Origin: Myxococcales bacterium
Lineage (GTDB): Bacteria; Myxococcota_A; Polyangia; Polyangiales; Polyangiaceae
Direction: 5' to 3'
Assembly (NCBI GenBank): GCA_016794345.1
Contig: JAEUKE010000175.1
Span: forward strand, 1 to 64,000
DNA length: 64,000 nucleotides
The notes beneath the pieces are model-generated. The model was not told the origin of the DNA. It saw only the letters and a list, made by a program, of their open reading frames with translations, and did not search any database. The position numbers and the translations under genes were made by a program. Below are positions 23,733-32,555 of this stretch, in pieces (position 1 is the first letter of the stretch; each line of letters starts with the position of its first letter).

Positions 23733-25001
23733 ATGCGCCTCAGCGTCGTAACCCTGTTCCCCGAGCTCTTCGAGCCCTTCCTCGCCACCAGCATGGTCGG
23801 GCGTGCCGCAACGGGACCGATGGAGGTCGAGCTCACCAACCTGCGCGAGTTCGGGCTGGGCAAACACCGCAGCGTGGACGACACGCCTTACGGCGGCGGC
23901 TCGGGGATGGTCCTCCGCGTCGAGCCGCTCGTCGCCGCGCTCGAGTCCATCGACGCGAAGGCGACCGCCGCCGGGTTGCCTCTTGCGCACCGAGTCCTCC
24001 TCTCGCCACAGGGCAAGCGGTTCGGTCAGGCGAAGGCGCACGAGATCGCGAAGCGCGAGCACGTCGCGCTCGTCTGCGGCCGGTACGAAGGCTTCGACGA
24101 GCGCGTCCGGAGCTTCGTCCACGAGGAGCTCTCGCTCGGCGATTTCGTCATGACCGGCGGCGAAGTCGCGGCCATGGCGGTCATCGAGGCGACGAGCCGC
24201 CTCTTGCCGGGCGTGCTCGGCAACGAGGAGTCGAGCTACGCCGAGTCCTTCAGCCCCGCGCTCGACGGCGGCCTGGAGTATCCGCAATACACACGACCGG
24301 CGGAGTTTCGAGGCATGACGGTGCCCGAGGTGCTCGCCTCCGGGCACCACGGACAGATCGAGGCGTGGCGGCGCGAGCAGGTCGCCGCGCGGACCAACCT
24401 GCGCCGGCCGGATCTCGCCGGCGCGACCGAGCGGCCCGCGCCGGCGAGGAAGATCGACGTCGCGCTCGTGCACCACCCCGTCCTCGATCGTGACGGCGGC
24501 GTCGTCACGACCGCGATGACGAACCTCGATCTGCACGATCTCGCGCGCAGCACGGTGAGCTACGGCGGGGAGGCGCTCTGGATCGTCCACCCGATCGAGG
24601 CGCAGCGCGAGCTCGCCAAGCGCATTCAGATGCACTGGGTCGAGGGCTCGGGCAAGCGCCGCATTCCGGACCGAGCGACGGCCCTCGAGCGCGTGCGGAT
24701 CGCGGACTCGCTCGAGGCGGTCTACGAGGCGCTCGGCGGGCGTGGCGAGATCGAGGTGTGGACGACGGCGGCTCGCGCAAAGAACCGCGCCGTCGTTCGC
24801 TACGAGGAGGCGCGCGCGCGCCTGGCCGAGCCGGGGAAACGTGTCCTGGTTTTGTTCGGGACTGGCTGGGGCCTCGCGCCGGATCTGCTCGATTCGGCCG
24901 ACCTGCGCCTCGAGCCGATCGCGGGCGCAAAAGGTTCGCCCTACAACCACCTCAGCGTCCGTGCAGCCTGTGCGATTACGCTCGATCGGCTGGCGGGTTA
25001 G
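23733..25001 (+). CDS. trmD: tRNA (guanine37-N1)-methyltransferase TrmD fused to a second RNA methyltransferase domain
   Basis: 422 aa, against about 240-250 for plain TrmD. Residues 1-225 are TrmD: SVVTLFPELF, DDTPYGGGSGMV, CGRYEGFDERV, the knot loop LLPGVLGNEESS and RPAEFRGMTVPEVL. Residues about 238-422 match the Methyltrans_RNA SPOUT-like family: IDVALVHHPVLDRDG, TTAMTNLDLHDLARS, VLFGTGWGLAPDLL and a C-terminal SPYNHLSVRAACAITLDRL. That second domain is often encoded by a separate gene after trmD in related bacteria. The first domain methylates G37 of tRNA; the target of the second is unknown. Confidence 0.93.
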   Translation: MRLSVVTLFPELFEPFLATSMVGRAATGPMEVELTNLREFGLGKHRSVDDTPYGGGSGMVLRVEPLVAALESIDAKATAAGLPLAHRVLLSPQGKRFGQAKAHEIAKREHVALVCGRYEGFDERVRSFVHEELSLGDFVMTGGEVAAMAVIEATSRLLPGVLGNEESSYAESFSPALDGGLEYPQYTRPAEFRGMTVPEVLASGHHGQIEAWRREQVAARTNLRRPDLAGATERPAPARKIDVALVHHPVLDRDGGVVTTAMTNLDLHDLARSTVSYGGEALWIVHPIEAQRELAKRIQMHWVEGSGKRRIPDRATALERVRIADSLEAVYEALGGRGEIEVWTTAARAKNRAVVRYEEARARLAEPGKRVLVLFGTGWGLAPDLLDSADLRLEPIAGAKGSPYNHLSVRAACAITLDRLAG

Positions 25002-25031
25002 CCACGCTCGGACTAGCCTCTGGCCACCACC

Positions 25032-27302
25032 GTGGCTGACAAACATACCTTCGAGTTCTTCCGGGCGGGCGGGGTCGATCAAGTCGTCTTGCGGGACGGG
25101 GGCGATATCGCCCACCTCGCCGACCTCGACCCGAAGCTCTGGGTCGCCCTCTCCTGCCCCGTCCGCGGCCTGGCCGGGATCGAGGAGAAGACCCTGACCA
25201 TGCTCGACGAGGACAAAGACGGCCGCATCCGCGTTCCGGACGTCCTCAAGGCGGTGAGCTTCCTGAAGGACGTCTTCGGCTCGCTCGACATCCTCGCGAA
25301 GGAGGGCGGAGCGGTCTCGCTCAAGGACATCAAGACCGACACCGAGACCGGCAAGGCCGTCGCCGCGGGGGCGAAGCAGCTCCTCGCGGACACCGGGAAG
25401 AAGGGCGCCACGATCGAGATCGCCGACGTCGACGCCGCACGCAAGGCGCTCGTCGAGACACGTTTCAACGGCGACGGCGTGATCCCGGCGGCCGCCGCCG
25501 AAGAGGCCGGGCTCACGAAGGCAGTCGAGGAGATCATCGACGCGATGGGCTCCGTCGAGGACCGGTCGGGCAAGCCCGGCGTGAACCAGTCGAACCTCGA
25601 GGGGTTCTTCACCGAGGCCACGGCGCTCGTGACCTGGGCCGGCGACGAGTCGAAGGACGGCGTCAAGCCGCTCGGCGACGCCTCGGGCGACGCGCTCGAC
25701 GCGTACCTCGCCGTCCGCGAGAAGGTGGTGGACTACTTCACGCGCTGCCGCATCGCCGGCTTCGACACCCGCGCCTCCGAGGCCCTCCGCGCGCCCGAAG
25801 GCGAGCTCCAGAGAATGACGACGCTGTCTCTTTCTCGCGCCTCGGAGGATCTCGCCAAGCTCCCGCTCGCAGGGATCGAGGCGAGCCGCGCGCTCCCGCT
25901 GGAGAGCGGGCTCAACCCCGCCTGGGCCGAGCGCGTCCACGCCTTCGCCGAGAAGGTGGTCTCCCCGGCCCTCGGACAGAAGCGCGCGGCGCTGACCGAG
26001 GCAGAGTTCACGACGATCGAGGGCAAGCTCGCCGCGCGCCTCACCTGGTTCGAGGCCAAGCCGAAGACCCGCGTCGAGAAGCTCGGCGTCGCGCGCCTCG
26101 GCGAGCTGGTCTCGTCCGACGCGAAGACGAAGCTCGCTGAGCTCATCGAGAAGGACCAGGCGCTCGCCGCGGAGTACGCCTCCTTCGATCTGGTGGAGAA
26201 GGCCATCCGCCTCCGCCGGGACTTCCTGAAGCTCCTGCGGAACTTCGTCAGCTTCGCCGACTTCTACGGCAAGAAGGGCGCGACGTTCCAAGCCGGCACC
26301 CTCTACCTCGACTCGCGCGCGTGCGAGCTCGCTGTCCGCGTGGAGGACGCGGGCAAACACGCCGCGCTGGCGGGGCTCTCCAAGGCGTTTCTCGTCTACT
26401 GCGACTGCACGCGCAAGGGAGAGGACAAGCTGAGCATCGTCGCCGCGATCACCGCGGGCGACGTGGACAACATCATCGTCGGCCGCAACGGCCTCTTCTT
26501 CGACCGCGAGGGGCGCGACTGGGACGCGACGATCACGAGCGTCATCACGAACCCCATCAGCGTCCGTGAGGCGTTCTGGACGCCCTACAAACGCCTCGTC
26601 CGGCTCATCGAGGAGCAGATCGCGAAGCGCGCGGCCGAGAAGGAGAAGGAGTCCACGGCGAGCATCGACGCCGCCGCTGCCGCAGCGGCCAACGCCGACG
26701 CGGCGCCGCCGGCTGCCGCGCCGGGGGCGCCTCCTGCTCCCGCTGCGAGCGCGGCAGCGGCTCCCAAGCCCAAGGTCGACGTCGGCACGGTCGCCGCCAT
26801 CGGCGTCGCCCTGGGCAGCATCGGCACGTTCCTCGGTGTCATCCTCGGGACGTTCCTCGGCCTCGGGATCTGGATGCCCCTCGGGCTCGTCGCCGTGCTC
26901 CTGCTCATCTCCGGCCCCTCGATGCTCATCGCCTGGCTGAAGCTGCGCCAGCGCAACCTGGGCCCCATCCTCGACGCCAATGGTTGGGCCATCAACGGTC
27001 GGGTGAAGGTGAACGTCGCCTTCGGCGCCTCGCTCACCAAGGAAGCGAAGCTCCCCGAGGGCGCCTCCCGCACCCTGAACGACCCGTTCGCCGACAAGCC
27101 CACGCCTTGGCGCCGCTGGGTCGTCCTCGGCATCCTCCTGGCGCTGCTCGCCGCATGGGCCTGGGGCAAGCTCGATCGGTGGTTGCCCGAGGCGGTCCGC
27201 TCGAGTCACATTCTGCCTCCGGTGCCCGCGTCCGGCGCATCGGCGGCCCCGTCGGCATCGGCGGCTCCGGCCGCCCCGCCGGCGGCTCCGCCCAAGCCCT
27301 GA
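25032..27302 (+). CDS. EF-hand-containing protein with C-terminal membrane region, unknown function
   Basis: 756 aa, GTG start 30 bp after trmD. Two candidate calcium loops are present: DEDKDGRIRVPD near residue 58 and NGDGVIPAA near 147. A mostly helical region follows, with a conserved-looking stretch (KGEDKLSIVAAITAGDVDNII, cut short here, then NGLFFDREGRDWDATIT). An Ala/Pro-rich linker lies at about 545-580. Two or three membrane helices follow (GTVAAIGVALGSIGTFLGVILG, then MPLGLVAVLLLIS at about 600-635 and WVVLGILLALLAAWAWG near 700). Segment ILDANGWAINGRV lies between them. Homologues are known to me only as hypothetical. The stop overlaps the tatD start (TGATG), so the two are coupled. 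Confidence 0.85.
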   Translation: MADKHTFEFFRAGGVDQVVLRDGGDIAHLADLDPKLWVALSCPVRGLAGIEEKTLTMLDEDKDGRIRVPDVLKAVSFLKDVFGSLDILAKEGGAVSLKDIKTDTETGKAVAAGAKQLLADTGKKGATIEIADVDAARKALVETRFNGDGVIPAAAAEEAGLTKAVEEIIDAMGSVEDRSGKPGVNQSNLEGFFTEATALVTWAGDESKDGVKPLGDASGDALDAYLAVREKVVDYFTRCRIAGFDTRASEALRAPEGELQRMTTLSLSRASEDLAKLPLAGIEASRALPLESGLNPAWAERVHAFAEKVVSPALGQKRAALTEAEFTTIEGKLAARLTWFEAKPKTRVEKLGVARLGELVSSDAKTKLAELIEKDQALAAEYASFDLVEKAIRLRRDFLKLLRNFVSFADFYGKKGATFQAGTLYLDSRACELAVRVEDAGKHAALAGLSKAFLVYCDCTRKGEDKLSIVAAITAGDVDNIIVGRNGLFFDREGRDWDATITSVITNPISVREAFWTPYKRLVRLIEEQIAKRAAEKEKESTASIDAAAAAAANADAAPPAAAPGAPPAPAASAAAAPKPKVDVGTVAAIGVALGSIGTFLGVILGTFLGLGIWMPLGLVAVLLLISGPSMLIAWLKLRQRNLGPILDANGWAINGRVKVNVAFGASLTKEAKLPEGASRTLNDPFADKPTPWRRWVVLGILLALLAAWAWGKLDRWLPEAVRSSHILPPVPASGASAAPSASAAPAAPPAAPPKP

Positions 27303-28084
27303 TGACCCTCGTCGACACGCACTGCCACATCGATCCTCAGTACTGGCCCGAAGGCCACGACGCCGTCCTCGCCCGCGCAAAATCCGCGGGGGTGGCCGCC
27401 TTCGTGGCCATCGGGGTCGGCGAGACCCTGGAGCCGGCGCGCCACGTCGTGTCGGTCGCTGCCTCCCGGACGGACGTGTGGGCGACGGTGGGGCTCCATC
27501 CCCACGACGCGAGGGTGTCCTCGGACGAGCTCCAGGCCGAGCTCTCCACGCTCGCCGACCACCCGCGTGTGGTGGCGATCGGCGAGATCGGCCTCGATTA
27601 CCACTACATGCACTCCCCTCGCGAGCAGCAGATCGCGGTCTTCCGGGCCCTCATCGATCTCGCCGTCGAGAAGAAGAAGCCCATCGTCGTGCACACGCGC
27701 GAAGCGGCGGAGGAGACGCTCACCATCCTCGAGGAGAGCGGGGCGCGCGAGGTGGGCGGCATCATCCACTGCTTCAGCGAAGACGTCCCCTTCGCAAGGC
27801 GCGCGCTCGACCTGGGCTTTTTCCTTTCGTTTTCCGGGATCGTGACGTTCAAGAACGCAAAGGGCGTGCACGAGGCCGCGGCCTTCGCGCCGGCCGATCG
27901 CATCCTGGTCGAGACGGACAGCCCCTACCTCGCGCCCATCCCTTTCCGCGGAAAGAAATGCGAGCCGGCCCACGTCGTCCACACCGCGAAGCGGGTCGCG
28001 GAGCTCAGGGGGGTGAGCTTCGAGACCCTCGCCGAGCAGACGACCGCGAACGCGCGAGCGCGGCTGGGGCTCGCGGCCGTCTAG
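27302..28084 (+). CDS. tatD: TatD family metal-dependent hydrolase
   Basis: 260 aa. Metal-binding motifs of the TatD DNase/amidohydrolase barrel are visible: VDTHCHID at the N-terminus, IGEIGLDYHY, IVVHTREA, IIHCFSED and LVETDSPYLAP. The family acts as a 3'-5' exonuclease or D-aminoacyl-tRNA-type hydrolase in the cytosol. The ATG overlaps the preceding TGA by one base. Confidence 0.94.
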   Translation: MTLVDTHCHIDPQYWPEGHDAVLARAKSAGVAAFVAIGVGETLEPARHVVSVAASRTDVWATVGLHPHDARVSSDELQAELSTLADHPRVVAIGEIGLDYHYMHSPREQQIAVFRALIDLAVEKKKPIVVHTREAAEETLTILEESGAREVGGIIHCFSEDVPFARRALDLGFFLSFSGIVTFKNAKGVHEAAAFAPADRILVETDSPYLAPIPFRGKKCEPAHVVHTAKRVAELRGVSFETLAEQTTANARARLGLAAV

Positions 28085-28116
28085 CGTCGCGCGACAAACC
28101 GCGTCACACTTGTTTG

Positions 28117-29430
28117 GTGCCGCGCCGCCGTTCTCCGCTGGACCTCGTGACAGCGGGCGCGGTGTCGCTGGCGGTGCACGCGACCGGGGCGCTCGCCCTC
28201 GTCGGGTTCGTCCACCTGGCACGCCTGACGTTCTCCGAGCGTCCGTCGCCCCTCTCGGCGCTCGAGGCGCAGCTGCCCAGGGCGGCGATCGAGCTGCCGG
28301 AGATATCGATCGAGTCGCCGCTCCTCGGCGCGGCAGCGAAGGCGGAAGAAGCGCCCCCCGCGAGCCCGGGAGGCTCGGACGTGGCGAGGCCCGATCTCGG
28401 CGACCCCGGTCGAGGTGGCGACGAGACGGCGCGCGAGCAGGCCCTGAACTTCGCGAACCAGGACGACGGGATCACACGCGACCCGAGCGTGCTCTCGAAC
28501 CTGAAGATCTCCCAGCTCCCGAGGATCGACACGAATGGCCCGCGCCTCTCCTGGGAGGACCTGCGCGCCAGCCGTGAGCCGATGGACCTCACGTTCGTCG
28601 CGATGGGCGTCGATGGACGCGCGGAGGAGCGCAGGCCCGAGGCAGCCTTCGACCCGGCGCGCGGGCTCGCGATGGCGACCAGGCGGAGCGATCTCGGCGC
28701 GGAGCTCGGCGGCGGCCTCCCCGGCGAAGGAGACCTGGCACGCAAGGCGGGCGCCGCCACCCTGGGTGGCCCGGTGCGATCGACGGGGCTCGGCTTCGCT
28801 GCCGGCGCCACCCGCGGAGCGGAGTCGGCGGCGCTGAAAAACGCCCGCGCGCGTCCGCTCGTCGACCACGGCGACCCGATGGTCAACGCGAACGATGAAG
28901 GCCGGCCCAGCGACACCGACGAGACGGAGCAAGCGGTCGCCCTGCGCATGCAGTCGCTCCAGCACGCGAGCACCGCGGGCGGCAAGCCCGGCGCCGGCCG
29001 CGGCGGCTCGGGCGGAGGCGACGCGCCCGCCTCCGGTGGAGGCAAGGGGGCCGGGAGCAAGGCGACACCGGCCGGATCAGGCGGTGCGGGGCCCGGCGAC
29101 GTCGAACGAATGGGCTACGTCCGCGCGGTGCAGAGCAAGGTCCACCCGCTTTGGGGCAACGCCATGCCGCGCTGGGCGATCCTGGAGGGGCGCCAGGCGA
29201 CCGCGACCGTCACGTTCGTCATCGAAGCTGACGGCTCTGTCTCCAGCGCGCGCGTCAGCGTGTCGAGCGGGATCCCCGAGTTCGACGAGAACGTGCGGCG
29301 AGCCGTGCTCCGCGGCGCCCCCTACGGCGCCCTCCCCGCCGGCCTGAAGCCGCGGCTCGTGTGGAGCATGCCGTTCCACATGTCGAACCCGGCCGTGCGG
29401 CCGAAGAATCCAAAAGACGGCCCCACCTAG
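28117..29430 (+). CDS. TonB-family energy transducer with long Gly-rich linker
   Basis: 437 aa from GTG 28117, chosen because the frame's upstream extension runs through tatD in another frame. One N-terminal membrane helix (VTAGAVSLAVHATGALALVG) anchors it. A long Ala/Gly/Pro-rich periplasmic stretch follows, and the C-terminal ~90 aa form a TonB_C domain (YVRAVQSKVHPLWGNAMP, ATVTFVIEADGSVSSARVS, FDENVRRAVLRGAPYGALPA). It would pass proton-motive energy to outer-membrane receptors, or act like myxobacterial TonB-like motility or envelope proteins. ExbB/ExbD are not in the window. Confidence 0.85.
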   Translation: MPRRRSPLDLVTAGAVSLAVHATGALALVGFVHLARLTFSERPSPLSALEAQLPRAAIELPEISIESPLLGAAAKAEEAPPASPGGSDVARPDLGDPGRGGDETAREQALNFANQDDGITRDPSVLSNLKISQLPRIDTNGPRLSWEDLRASREPMDLTFVAMGVDGRAEERRPEAAFDPARGLAMATRRSDLGAELGGGLPGEGDLARKAGAATLGGPVRSTGLGFAAGATRGAESAALKNARARPLVDHGDPMVNANDEGRPSDTDETEQAVALRMQSLQHASTAGGKPGAGRGGSGGGDAPASGGGKGAGSKATPAGSGGAGPGDVERMGYVRAVQSKVHPLWGNAMPRWAILEGRQATATVTFVIEADGSVSSARVSVSSGIPEFDENVRRAVLRGAPYGALPAGLKPRLVWSMPFHMSNPAVRPKNPKDGPT

Positions 29431-29432
29431 GA

Positions 29433-29568
29433 AGCTGGTGTCTTTCGGGCGATCCCTTCGCGCTCTCGGCGTTGCGGCCTGCGGCGCGTGCTCACGTACA
29501 GGAGTACGCTCCGCGCGCTCCTCGCCCGCGCCTTGGCATCACTCGGTCTCGCCCGAAATCCACCAGCT
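29433..29568 (+). repeat. Palindromic repeat element A (MITE-like)
   Basis: 136 bp. Its ends form an imperfect terminal inverted repeat: GCTGGTGTCTTTCGGGCGA at the left and TCGCCCGAAATCCACCAGC at the right. The centre is also roughly palindromic (CGTAC-AGGA-GTACG near 29499-29512). It is a diverged copy, in opposite orientation, of the element at 29639-29756. It begins three bases after the TonB gene's stop codon. Confidence 0.7.
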
Positions 29569-29570
29569 TC

Positions 29571-29638
29571 CGGGTTCATTGGATGGTGACCAGCCTCCTC
29601 GGGTTCATTGGCCAGCCTCCTCGGGTTCATTGGATGGT
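29571..29638. repeat. Short tandem repeats between the two palindromic elements
   Basis: CGGGTTCATTGG occurs three times (29571, 29600, 29622), in units of about 29 and 22 bp that also share GATGGTG and CAGCCTCCT. It links elements A and B and contains no gene. Confidence 0.7.
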
Positions 29639-29756
29639 GGCTGGATGGTTTTCGCCGAGAGCGAGCGAGGTCGGGGGCGAGTCGCGCGGAGCGTACGTCC
29701 GTACGCGAGCACGCTCGACGCCGAGATCGCGAAGCTATCGGCGAAAAGCACCAGCC
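29639..29756 (-). repeat. Palindromic repeat element B, inverted relative to A (MITE-like)
   Basis: 118 bp. Its ends are GGCTGGATGGTTTTCGCCGA and TCGGCGAAAAGCACCAGCC. The centre carries a perfect GCGTACG-TC-CGTACGC. Its reverse complement aligns along most of element A (shared GCTGGTG, CTTCGCG, TCTCGGCGT, GCGTGCTC, GTACGCTCCGCGCG and CCAGC). Together with A it fills the whole 329-bp gap between two converging genes. Confidence 0.7.
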
Positions 29757-29759
29757 ACC

Positions 29760-32075
29760 TTAGACGACGAGCTCGTGGAACCGCGCACGCAGCACGGCGC
29801 TCGCGGCGTCGAGCGCGCTGTCTTCTTCGTAGCCCATCTTCCTGAGGCGCTCGAGCATGGCCGTGGCCTCGCGCCGCCGGGCCTCGCCGAGGTCCTTGTC
29901 GGGCGCGCGCTCCTCACCCTTCTCCTTCGCGTCCTTCTTCTCGCGAAGGATGCGCACCAGGTCGCGGACGAGCAGCGCGATGGGCTTGCGTCGCTCGGCG
30001 AAGACCGCCTCCTGCAGCTTCCGGAGCAGCTCGGGGAAGACGACCTCGTTCACCGCGCGCTGGCCGGGGTGGTCGATGGCCCAGGCGGCGATGAACGAGA
30101 TGAGGCTCTTGCGGTGATCATCGTTTTTCTGCGTCACGCCGATCAGGCCCTCGACCTCGCGCATCAAACGCTCGTCGGCCTTCTCGTAGTCGCCGGTGTG
30201 CGGATTGCGGATCGTCTCGCCCTTCACCCAGACCGAGACGTGGGTGACGTAGCGGTCGAAGAGCTCCTTGTAGCGCGTCTCGTCGACGAGGCCGCTCGCC
30301 GCGCGCATCTCCTCCTCGATGTGATCGAGGAGGCGGCGGCGCACGATCGCGCGCATCTCTTTGGTGTCGTGGTAGCCGCCGGCCTGCGCCTTCACGCGCA
30401 GCCAGTCGTATTCGCTCGTCTCCTTGCAGAGCTCGTCGAGCTCGGCGAGGACGGCGAAGGGCGACAGGCACGTGTACTCGGGGTGCTGCGCGGCGTTGAG
30501 CAGGACCGTGCGCATCGTGCGCGGCGAGGCGCCGTCGCGGCCTTCGTAGTCGACGGAAGCCTCGTTCTCTCGGTAGACGGCGCCGAGCCCGGTCTTGAGG
30601 ACCTTCTTCGCGTCGCTGTCGAGGGCCTCGGGGACGCGGCCGAGCCCGTAGAGATCGAGCTTCTGCTCGATGGACAGCTCCTTCACGATCTTCGCGAGCT
30701 CGCCCGGGTACCGATCGGGGCTCGGCTTGGCGAGGCGGGTCATCACCGCGAACTCCGCCGCGACGCGCGTCGCGTGGGGCGCCACGTGCTTGCGGGTGTA
30801 GGGCGCGATCTGGACGTCGTAGATGCGCTGCTCGTCCACCCAGCTGCGGAGGTAGGGCACGGGCACGAGCTCGAAGCGACCGCGGAAGCTCGGGAACTCC
30901 GGGTGCTCGCGGAACGCGTTCAGGTGGACCTCGTTTGCGCTGCCGATCATCACCACGTTCGTCTGCACGTTCTGGTGGGGCAGGCTCACCTCCCCGGTCT
31001 CCAGCGTGAGCTGCAGGTAACGGAAGGCCTCCATCGGCCGCTTCAGCAGATCGCTGAACTCGAGCACGCCGCCGGCCGCGTCGATGATCTCGCCGTGGGC
31101 CTCGAAGAGCGTCGTGGCCTGCAGCGCGGTGGGCAGCGCGGCGAGCGAGCGATCGGCCGTGATCTGGCGCTCGCCTGCGTCCACGCTCAGCTCGGGCCCG
31201 AGGGTGATCGCGCCCTGACGGTAGCGGCGCGAGATCGTCCAGCGCTCGATCTGGACGTGCCTCAGCGCGCGCTTGAGGTTTCCCTCCTCGCTCATGAGCA
31301 GCGCCTCGAGCACCTGCTGGTTCTTGTACGAGAGCTGCCCCGAGACGAGCCACGCCGGCGGCGTCTCGCCGACCGCGCCGTAGAGCTTGCCGAGGAGCGC
31401 GCGGCGCTCGGGGATGGGCAGGAGAAAAAGAGGATGGTCGCGGATCTCGACCTGGAGGCGCGCGTCGATCGCCGAGTCGGGCAGGTGCGCGTAGCTGTCC
31501 TCCCAGCTGCTGGCGCTGGTGCTGCGCTCCGCCTGGCTCTCGCCGAAGCCGATGGAGCCACGCGTCGTCTTCCGGCTGGGGAACACCCAGTGCAACCGGT
31601 AGAGGGCGCCCTCCGTGAGCGTGGAGTAGTGCTCCAGCGCGCGGAGGATGCAGGCCGCCGTCGTGCTCTTCGCCGAGCCGTTCGGCCCGTGCATGAGGAC
31701 GAGGCGGTTGGCTCGGCCCTCGTTCACGAAGTTGGAGAGCGAGCGATAGATCTCGCCCTGGATCTCCTCGTGGCCGACGAGGGGCATGTCGCGCGCGTCC
31801 TCGTGGCCGTCCCACGGGAGATCGAAGAGGCGGAACCGGACGAGCTTGCCCCAGGGCTTGTCGACCGCGACCGTCCCGTAGTGGTCGAACATGTCGCGCA
31901 CGTACGTGGCGGCGTCGCGGCCGTGGCGCTTCGGGTCCTCCGCGAAGAGCTCCACGTACTCGCGGAACGAGAGGACCGTCTTCGACGTCTTGAAGCGCTC
32001 TTCCAGCGCCTGAGCGATGGTGTCGAGCTCTGCGAGGGCCGTCGCGCTGCGGCTACCGGGAGGTCCGTCCGTCAC
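29760..32075 (-). CDS. prkA: PrkA-type serine protein kinase (AAA+)
   Basis: 771 aa, GTG start; the E. coli homologue YeaG is about 640 aa. The N-terminus FREYVELFAEDPKRHGRDAA, LVGHEEIQGEI, Walker A HGPNGSAKST, then FPSFRGRFELVPVPYL and EFAVMTRLAKPSPDRYP fit the PrkA AAA family. The C-terminal PrkA kinase-like part has YDWLRVKAQAGGYHDTKEM and DRYVTHVSVWVKGE. The family links to stress and sporulation in other bacteria, often in a cluster with yeaH and spoVR-like genes, which are absent here. It lies 9 bp after a small exported protein. Confidence 0.88.
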   Translation of the reverse strand: MTDGPPGSRSATALAELDTIAQALEERFKTSKTVLSFREYVELFAEDPKRHGRDAATYVRDMFDHYGTVAVDKPWGKLVRFRLFDLPWDGHEDARDMPLVGHEEIQGEIYRSLSNFVNEGRANRLVLMHGPNGSAKSTTAACILRALEHYSTLTEGALYRLHWVFPSRKTTRGSIGFGESQAERSTSASSWEDSYAHLPDSAIDARLQVEIRDHPLFLLPIPERRALLGKLYGAVGETPPAWLVSGQLSYKNQQVLEALLMSEEGNLKRALRHVQIERWTISRRYRQGAITLGPELSVDAGERQITADRSLAALPTALQATTLFEAHGEIIDAAGGVLEFSDLLKRPMEAFRYLQLTLETGEVSLPHQNVQTNVVMIGSANEVHLNAFREHPEFPSFRGRFELVPVPYLRSWVDEQRIYDVQIAPYTRKHVAPHATRVAAEFAVMTRLAKPSPDRYPGELAKIVKELSIEQKLDLYGLGRVPEALDSDAKKVLKTGLGAVYRENEASVDYEGRDGASPRTMRTVLLNAAQHPEYTCLSPFAVLAELDELCKETSEYDWLRVKAQAGGYHDTKEMRAIVRRRLLDHIEEEMRAASGLVDETRYKELFDRYVTHVSVWVKGETIRNPHTGDYEKADERLMREVEGLIGVTQKNDDHRKSLISFIAAWAIDHPGQRAVNEVVFPELLRKLQEAVFAERRKPIALLVRDLVRILREKKDAKEKGEERAPDKDLGEARRREATAMLERLRKMGYEEDSALDAASAVLRARFHELVV

Positions 32076-32084
32076 GCAGAGAGG

Positions 32085-32543
32085 TTATTGGACCGTTACC
32101 TCGACGTCGAGCGGCACCTTCTCCATCACGCACTTCTTCTCGTCGCATACGCTGAGGCTCACCGTCCCGCCGAGCAGATACTTGCCGGCCTTCTGCGGGA
32201 CGAAGCCCACCTTGAAGGTCGCGACCTTCTCGGCGAACGTGGCGTCGTCGCGCTTGAGCACGGCCTTGGGGTAGCTGACCCCTTCCGGCGGGTCCGCGAG
32301 CCTGAGGCGAAACGGGAACTGCTGGTTGATCTTGAAGTCGCCATTCGCCGTGACGGTCACGGTGACGGTCCCCTCCTTTCCCGCCGAGTACTGGGCGGCC
32401 GCGCTCATCTCGGCGGTGAACGCCTCGACGCTCAGCTTCGATTTCTCGACGCGCGCGCTGTCCGGCTCATGACCCGACAGCTCCGCCCCCGACCCCGCCA
32501 GGCTCGTCGCCAGCCAAGCGAGCGCTCCAAGCACGTGCAGCAT
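32085..32543 (-). CDS. Small exported protein, DsbD-N-like beta domain (tentative)
   Basis: 152 aa. A hydrophobic signal-like N-terminus (VLGALAWLATSLAGSGAE) precedes a beta-sandwich-like domain. The end, GGTVSLSVCDEKKCVMEKVPLDVEVTV, resembles the tail of the DsbD N-terminal domain, where two cysteines carry out thiol exchange. Here Cys-x4-Cys remain in that position. It lies between a Ser/Thr kinase and prkA, 12 and 9 bp from them. Function unproven. Confidence 0.7.
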   Translation of the reverse strand: MLHVLGALAWLATSLAGSGAELSGHEPDSARVEKSKLSVEAFTAEMSAAAQYSAGKEGTVTVTVTANGDFKINQQFPFRLRLADPPEGVSYPKAVLKRDDATFAEKVATFKVGFVPQKAGKYLLGGTVSLSVCDEKKCVMEKVPLDVEVTVQ

Positions 32544-32555
32544 GGGACGAGGCTA

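Noticed and set aside
23514..27380. A 1288-codon minus-strand frame opposite trmD, the EF-hand gene and the tatD start
   Set aside because: The + strand has clear TrmD and TatD motifs; this frame has none.
29571..29638. Short spaced repeats as a possible CRISPR array
   Set aside because: Only three 12-bp repeats with unequal 10-17 bp spacing and no cas genes.
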